Assembly (NCBI GenBank): GCA_013140605.1
Contig: JABFSL010000001.1
Coordinates: 123,707-187,706, forward strand
Reading direction: 5' to 3'
Length of the DNA: 64,000 bases
Source: Anaerolineales bacterium
GTDB taxonomy: Bacteria; Chloroflexota; Anaerolineae; Anaerolineales; Villigracilaceae
In this document: positions 60,214-64,000 of the stretch, in pieces
How positions within the stretch are numbered: the first letter of the stretch is position 1
Layout of the letters: the number at the start of each line of letters is the position of its first letter
The notes under the pieces: model-generated
Databases searched by the model: none
Told to the model about the DNA's origin: nothing
What the model saw: only the letters and a program-made list of their open reading frames with translations
Position numbers and translations under genes: made by a program

Positions 60214-60270
60214 ACAATTTCCTATGTTTATCATCTCTTCTTCACAAGTTCATAGAACCTGCTGGTTTCG

Positions 60271-60299
60271 ACACCTGCACTTGCGTGCGGTGCAAGTGT
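60271..60299 (+). repeat. 29-bp repeat, copy 2
   Basis: Exact inverse of 28075-28103, with hairpin CACTTGC/GCAAGTG. Just upstream of the AT-rich nuclease-like gene. Confidence 0.75.
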
Positions 60300-60362
60300 A
60301 CGCCCTTCGCTAGCGCTCAGGGCCACTCAACTAGCCACTGATCACTGATTACTAATTACTGA

Positions 60363-61559
60363 TTACTTCTTTTTCCACTCTGGCTCATAGAACGGCAACT
60401 TGACCACTTTCGCGGGCGCGTGCTTGCGTTGATGTTCGACGGTGATTTCCATTCTCACATCCGTACCGAGTTCGTAATATGGTTTCTGCAAATGCGCGAG
60501 CGCGATGTACTTCTTCAACAGCGGCGACCATGAAGCCGTGGACGCGTATCCCACCTGCACATTGCCAACCAAAATCGGCATACTGGCGCGGATCGCTGTG
60601 CCCGGAATTTGCGGCGGCAGGCCCACTTCGGCGTACAACTGCTCCATGCCGACCCAGTCAATCTCGATGCCAACCATCTTCCACGCTGAGCCTTCGTGCT
60701 TCTCTTTTTCCAGCGCCTTGCGCCCAACGAAGTAGCCGGGCTTATCAAGTGCAACTGTCCAATCGAGTCCCAGCTCAAAGGGAGATGACTTCTGCGATTC
60801 GATCCACGCATGGCCCGAAGAGGTGTAATCCACATCGAGCATGAACAGCCCTGCTTCGACGCGTGCCATATCGAGCGCGAGGATTCCCACGGGCGTGATC
60901 CCGTAATCCTGTCCCGCTTCCATCAACACGTCCCAAACCTTGATCGCGTCCTTCGCGTCCATCCAAATCTCATAGCCAAGGTCACCTGTGTAACCAGTTC
61001 TTGAAATGGTGACTTCGACTCCGCCAAGTTTATTTTTTATCAGACGAAAATATTTCAGCCCATCGAGATCGGATTCGCAAACGCGGTTCAAAACGACCCG
61101 TGAGTTGGGTCCCTGCAAACTGAGAGACGCCACGCTGTCAGAGACTTCGCTGATCTCCACGTCGAGTCCGACCGCATTCATCATCAGCCAGCGGATGTTC
61201 GGCTCCGCGGCAGTGAGGCGGAAGGTAGTCTCATCCATCCGCGCAACGGTGCCGTCATCGATCAGCTTGCCTTCATCATCGCACCAGCCTGTGTAGTAGA
61301 CTTGTCCCACGCTCATCTTGTGGATGTCCCGCGTGGTGACGCGATGAAGCAGGTTGGCCGCGTCCTTACCTTTGATCATATACTTCATCAAAGGGGTCAC
61401 ATCGATCAACGCCGCCGCATTGCGAATGGCCCAATACTCGCGGTCAATGGTCAGCTCATACGAGCCGACGACAAAATATCCCGCCCAACGCCGCCAATTC
61501 TGCGGCTGGCACAACGCGGACGTTCGTTCATGAAATGGGGTGTAGCGTAGTTTTTCCAT
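60363..61559 (-). CDS. GcvT-like aminomethyltransferase family protein
   Basis: 398 residues. Folate-binding GcvT fold: YWAIRNAAALIDVTPLMKY, VYYTGWCDDEGKLIDDGTVAR, SLQGPNSRVVL, TGYTGDLGYEIWM (folate contact), GLDMARVEAG-like (ALDMARVEAG) and the C-terminal barrel GYASTASWSPLLKK. Either the T-protein of glycine cleavage or a dimethylglycine/sarcosine-type demethylase; without gcvH or gcvP nearby and with HERTSALCQPQNWRRWAGY at the N-terminus the latter group is likely. GGAAG upstream of the ATG. Confidence 0.85.
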   Translation of the reverse strand: MEKLRYTPFHERTSALCQPQNWRRWAGYFVVGSYELTIDREYWAIRNAAALIDVTPLMKYMIKGKDAANLLHRVTTRDIHKMSVGQVYYTGWCDDEGKLIDDGTVARMDETTFRLTAAEPNIRWLMMNAVGLDVEISEVSDSVASLSLQGPNSRVVLNRVCESDLDGLKYFRLIKNKLGGVEVTISRTGYTGDLGYEIWMDAKDAIKVWDVLMEAGQDYGITPVGILALDMARVEAGLFMLDVDYTSSGHAWIESQKSSPFELGLDWTVALDKPGYFVGRKALEKEKHEGSAWKMVGIEIDWVGMEQLYAEVGLPPQIPGTAIRASMPILVGNVQVGYASTASWSPLLKKYIALAHLQKPYYELGTDVRMEITVEHQRKHAPAKVVKLPFYEPEWKKK

Positions 61560-61574
61560 AATTAAACTTCCTTT

Positions 61575-62243
61575 CTAAATAAGTTCGAAGAGTCTTCTAT
61601 CAACAAAACCCCAAAAATTTTCTTGATGATATATTTCTCTTGTTTCATGATCCCAATCAACCGTTGTCAATTCTCCAGTTTTCAGCTTGTAAAAACATTG
61701 CTGATTTCCCAGCCCGTCGGGGAAAAACTGCAATAGATATTTAGGGTCAATGGCGAAATTAAAATCCGGGTCATCTTTAAAAAATGAATTAAGCGTATCC
61801 AATTTGTTGTCTGGCAAAATACAGTGTGAACTCCAAAATATTTCCAATGACCACAGGGTCCCAAAACCATTATGAACTGAGTAGAAAACTCTTAAATCAT
61901 CAGGCAACTCCCATCCATCTGAAATTACATTCACAGGTAAGATTGGCGTATTAGTTGGCTCTCCACCGCATAAAAATGTGTCTTCATCTATCGCGTAAAT
62001 CAAGAACCATTTGTTGCTTTCCAGAAGAGCATAAATACTTTGGCAATTCTCAATCAGACGATCAAGAGTAATGGGAATTGCTATTGGTTGAAATATGTTT
62101 TTGATGAAATCTTTTTGGACTTGTTTTTGAACAATTTGCCAAGGACATTCCAGCGGAAAACTACCATATTCAAATAATTCAAATGAACTTTCATGCCAAT
62201 AATTTTTTAGGTGTTGAATAATTTTTAAACCCAGAGAGTTCAT
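61575..62243 (-). CDS. SUKH (SMI1/KNR4)-like protein
   Basis: 222 residues, AT-rich. The core ELPDDLRVFYSVHNGFG, YLLQFFPDGLGNQQCFYKL and TVDWDHETREI...FWGFVDRRL follows the SMI1/KNR4 pattern. SUKH proteins are often immunity proteins against contact-dependent toxins, or stress-related scaffolds. No toxin gene is adjacent. Weak ribosome site (GAGAG). Composition similar to the nuclease-like gene at 59140, suggesting both came from outside. Confidence 0.7.
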   Translation of the reverse strand: MNSLGLKIIQHLKNYWHESSFELFEYGSFPLECPWQIVQKQVQKDFIKNIFQPIAIPITLDRLIENCQSIYALLESNKWFLIYAIDEDTFLCGGEPTNTPILPVNVISDGWELPDDLRVFYSVHNGFGTLWSLEIFWSSHCILPDNKLDTLNSFFKDDPDFNFAIDPKYLLQFFPDGLGNQQCFYKLKTGELTTVDWDHETREIYHQENFWGFVDRRLFELI

Positions 62244-62258
62244 ATTGTTTTGCTCTCA

Positions 62259-62588
62259 TTAAGATTTATTTGAATATTCCGCCGGTGCAAAGAACACGAT
62301 CACCGTCAACTCTTCCTCGATCGAGTGGAAGCGATGCTCCACATTCTTTGCCACATACACAATGGACCCCACCTGCACGGCGAGATTCTCGTCTGCAACC
62401 TTGATCTGCGCTCTGCCGCTCACTATGTAATAGACCTCATCCTCTGTGTGCGGTGACTGGGGATCTGTCCCGCCGGCGGGGAGAACGTATAGTCCCATGC
62501 TCAAGTCCGTGACTTTGAGGAATTCGAGATACAGTTTGTCCGAGTCGGCTCGTTGGGATATAAGTTGGGGGAGTTCATAAGCTTGCAT
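62259..62588 (-). CDS. Small cupin-domain protein
   Basis: 109 residues. Cupin 2 motif MGLYVLPAGGTDPQSPHTEDEVYYIVSGRAQIKV (read as PAGG...PHTEDEVYYIVSG, with His and Glu metal ligands) and second motif AKNVEHRFHSIEEEL. Mononuclear metal-binding beta barrel, role unknown. Start 62588 has AGGAG 6 nt upstream; ATG 62609 would run through it. A perfect palindrome at 62721-62745 may be an operator for it. Confidence 0.85.
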   Translation of the reverse strand: MQAYELPQLISQRADSDKLYLEFLKVTDLSMGLYVLPAGGTDPQSPHTEDEVYYIVSGRAQIKVADENLAVQVGSIVYVAKNVEHRFHSIEEELTVIVFFAPAEYSNKS

Positions 62589-62720
62589 GGGATGCTCCTG
62601 AATGGGCAAAATTGTATATTATATATAATTTTAAGACAATGGACATTTGTCACTTTAAGTTATTTTGAACGCCAGAAACTCGGTCAATTTCTCCTCCATT
62701 TTTGACCTAGTAAATAGTTC

Positions 62721-62745
62721 ACATGACCTACATAATAGGTCATGT
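62721..62745. promoter_or_regulatory. Perfect operator-like palindrome
   Basis: ACATGACCTA, spacer CATAA, TAGGTCATGT. 133 nt upstream of the cupin start, and just past the terminator of the hemerythrin-like gene. Confidence 0.5.
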
Positions 62746-62755
62746 AGTAATGACA

Positions 62756-62784
62756 ACAAAAAAGGCAGACCAATGATCTGCCTT
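62756..62784 (-). terminator. Intrinsic terminator of the hemerythrin-like gene
   Basis: On minus AAGGCAGA, loop TCATTGG, TCTGCCTT then TTTTG. Confidence 0.88.
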
Positions 62785-62803
62785 GAGTTTGAAAGCTATA
62801 GAA

Positions 62804-63361
62804 TTACTTCCAGTCGCCCAATTCCTCTTCAAGTTTTTCGATCAACTTGATATATTTTTCAGTGCCTTCCTTTAAACTCCCTTCGAAGACAATATTATTC
62901 ATTTCTTCAGAGACTTTATGTTCTTCTTCCACAGAAATGGTTTGCTCCAACAGCGGGTAGATCAGGTTCTTGAGCCGCTCCAAATGCTGACGGACTGTGG
63001 ATGTGTATTCGCTGGTGGCCCAGCCTACATCGGAGCGGGCAACTTCATCACCTGACTGCCAATGGTTTGCGGCTTTTAATATGATCTCAGCTGAATCATG
63101 GCTTTTCTGCTGGTCATTTCTGATTGCGGCAATAGGACCGCCATCGGCAGGGAAGCCACCTTCATCCAGGGCCTTTATGAGCAGCTCCTCCTTGCGAAAG
63201 AATCCCTCTTCAATAAATTCCTTTATAAAACTGTGCGCCGTGATGAAGAAAATGGGACGGGCACGTTTACTGGTGCTTAACATCACTGAACCACTTCCAA
63301 GCACGGCAAGGAAACGGGTAATGGCTTCCTGGTCGGCGCGTAAATATTTTGTAATGCGCAT
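62804..63361 (-). CDS. Hemerythrin-like domain protein
   Basis: 185 residues, all helical, with spaced candidate di-iron ligands: ITAHSFIKEF, FFRKEELLIKAL, NDQQKSHDSAE and STVRQHLERLKNLIYPLLEQ. This is the hemerythrin HHE pattern but with some ligand positions replaced, so oxygen or metal binding is probable yet unproven. It is the gene nearest the origin-like region and is transcribed away from it. No clear ribosome site was checked beyond AGGGAAACAT (weak). Confidence 0.7.
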   Translation of the reverse strand: MRITKYLRADQEAITRFLAVLGSGSVMLSTSKRARPIFFITAHSFIKEFIEEGFFRKEELLIKALDEGGFPADGGPIAAIRNDQQKSHDSAEIILKAANHWQSGDEVARSDVGWATSEYTSTVRQHLERLKNLIYPLLEQTISVEEEHKVSEEMNNIVFEGSLKEGTEKYIKLIEKLEEELGDWK

Positions 63362-63653
63362 ATGTTTCCCTGATCTTTATTGGATTTGTAATTTCGCGGA
63401 GTATACCACGCTGTAAAAGGGAAGGGTGCTTCTATTGCCGTGGGATCCATTATCCGTTTCGAGCAAAGCGTACGAAGCGCGAAGGCTTATTGATAGCAGC
63501 AACTGTAATGAAGATAGCGATTATAAGAGATCATTTTCAATATTTTATGTGATTTTTAACACAATAAAGCGTTCTACTATCCGAAATATCTAATCTGAAG
63601 GCCATATTTGGGGGGCATTGTTTAGACAAGTAGGCATTAGAAATCCACTTACC

Positions 63654-64000
63654 TGTGGATAAGTGCCTGCAATCTGTGGAGAACTACCCTGCCCTGTGGA
63701 CAATATGCCCATTTGTTCGAATATTTAATTGAAAACTATAAAAAGCCCACCCCCATATATGGGGGGTATTATTCTTATTGCCCAAAATATAGAAATCTTC
63801 AAAAAACATGGTTTCAGACATTTTTTCTGTGGAGAAGTTTGCCGTGAACTCTCCACAGGAGTCGAATGCTTGAAAACGGAATCAGGCCGCAGGTCTGGGG
63901 GAAAGCGCGGCAGAGTCTCCACGGGTGGTGATGATTCGGTTTTGTCCACAGTATCCACAGGCCCTACTACTATTACGATTCCATATAAATATATATATAC
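63654..64000 (+). other. oriC: Origin of replication candidate (DnaA boxes, trios, AT tract), cut by window edge
   Basis: DnaA boxes on plus: TGTGGATAA (63654), TGTGGAGAA (63675), TGTGGACAA (63695), TGTGGAGAA (63828); on minus: TGTGGAGAG (63849-63857), TGTGGACAA (63942-63950), TGTGGATAC (63951-63959). The first three are 20-21 nt apart. After the last pair come GGCCC, then CTACTACTATTACG, whose complement read 3' to 5' is GAT-GAT-GAT-AAT, the DnaA-trio pattern, then an AT-rich tract (ATATAAATATATATATAC) to the edge. The order box, GC step, trio, AT tract matches the basal unwinding system of B. subtilis. A perfect CCCCCATATATGGGGG palindrome lies at ~63750. The 63362-63653 stretch shows no gene. 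Confidence 0.8.

Noticed and set aside
63725-63958. 77-codon minus frame near the right edge
   Set aside because: It overlaps the DnaA boxes and palindrome of the origin-like region and has no ribosome site or family resemblance.

Overview
The window looks like a chromosomal segment of an anaerobic or facultative Chloroflexota bacterium, most likely class Anaerolineae. The evidence is protein style (Thr/Pro/Ala-rich linkers after lipobox signal peptides, PYROXD2-like FAD oxidoreductases, ZU5-type lipoproteins), the gene mix, and many short palindromic repeats between genes. No rRNA, CRISPR array, phage or transposase gene was seen. Taxonomy is inferred from memory of families, not from a search.

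Layout. 1-6.8 kb: the 5' part of a secreted protein gene, then divergently two tandem near-identical NarX-type sensor kinases with one NarL-type regulator, then an MFS drug-efflux gene. 7-14.2 kb (all minus): two DinB-like genes, a large lipoprotein, an ECF sigma factor with SRPBCC and unknown partners, lipA and nfeD; three of these genes end in copies of the same terminator repeat. 14.4-24.4 kb: a sulfur-flavoured block with a TauE/SafE permease, a PstSCAB-like ABC operon, an Rrf2 regulator, a strongly structured leader, cysK and cysE, then arcC and a sulfotransferase. 24.5-51 kb: mostly housekeeping genes on the plus strand (folP, a degenerate class A PBP, ftsK, a B12-binding protein with meaB, prs, fpg, prephenate dehydrogenase, nadK, recN), with pfkA/rnz, ogt and a phosphoribosyltransferase on minus, tRNA-Val(UAC) and tRNA-Arg(CCU). 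51-52.6 kb: a decayed strip with two pseudogenes and perfect hairpins. 52.6-63.4 kb (all minus apart from one small gene): an esterase and deacetylase lipoprotein operon, paired FAD oxidoreductases, an AT-rich nuclease-like gene, a GcvT-like protein, SUKH, cupin and hemerythrin-like genes. 63.65-64 kb: a cluster of DnaA boxes, a GC step, DnaA-trio-like triplets and an AT-rich tract, which reads as the left part of a replication origin.

Most notable: (1) the oriC-like right edge; (2) a Cas4-like nuclease encoded as two membrane-anchored halves, so the four Fe-S cysteines lie on two polypeptides, with a HEAT-like gene between them; (3) a structured RNA candidate with mutually exclusive stems upstream of cysK; (4) a Pst-like transporter and an Rrf2 gene sharing an operator motif in a sulfur context; (5) a class A PBP lacking catalytic residues of both domains; (6) palindromic repeats inserted in frame in three protein genes; (7) a LexA-type box inside a promoter; (8) several genes with a -10 box 6-8 nt before ATG, suggesting leaderless mRNAs.
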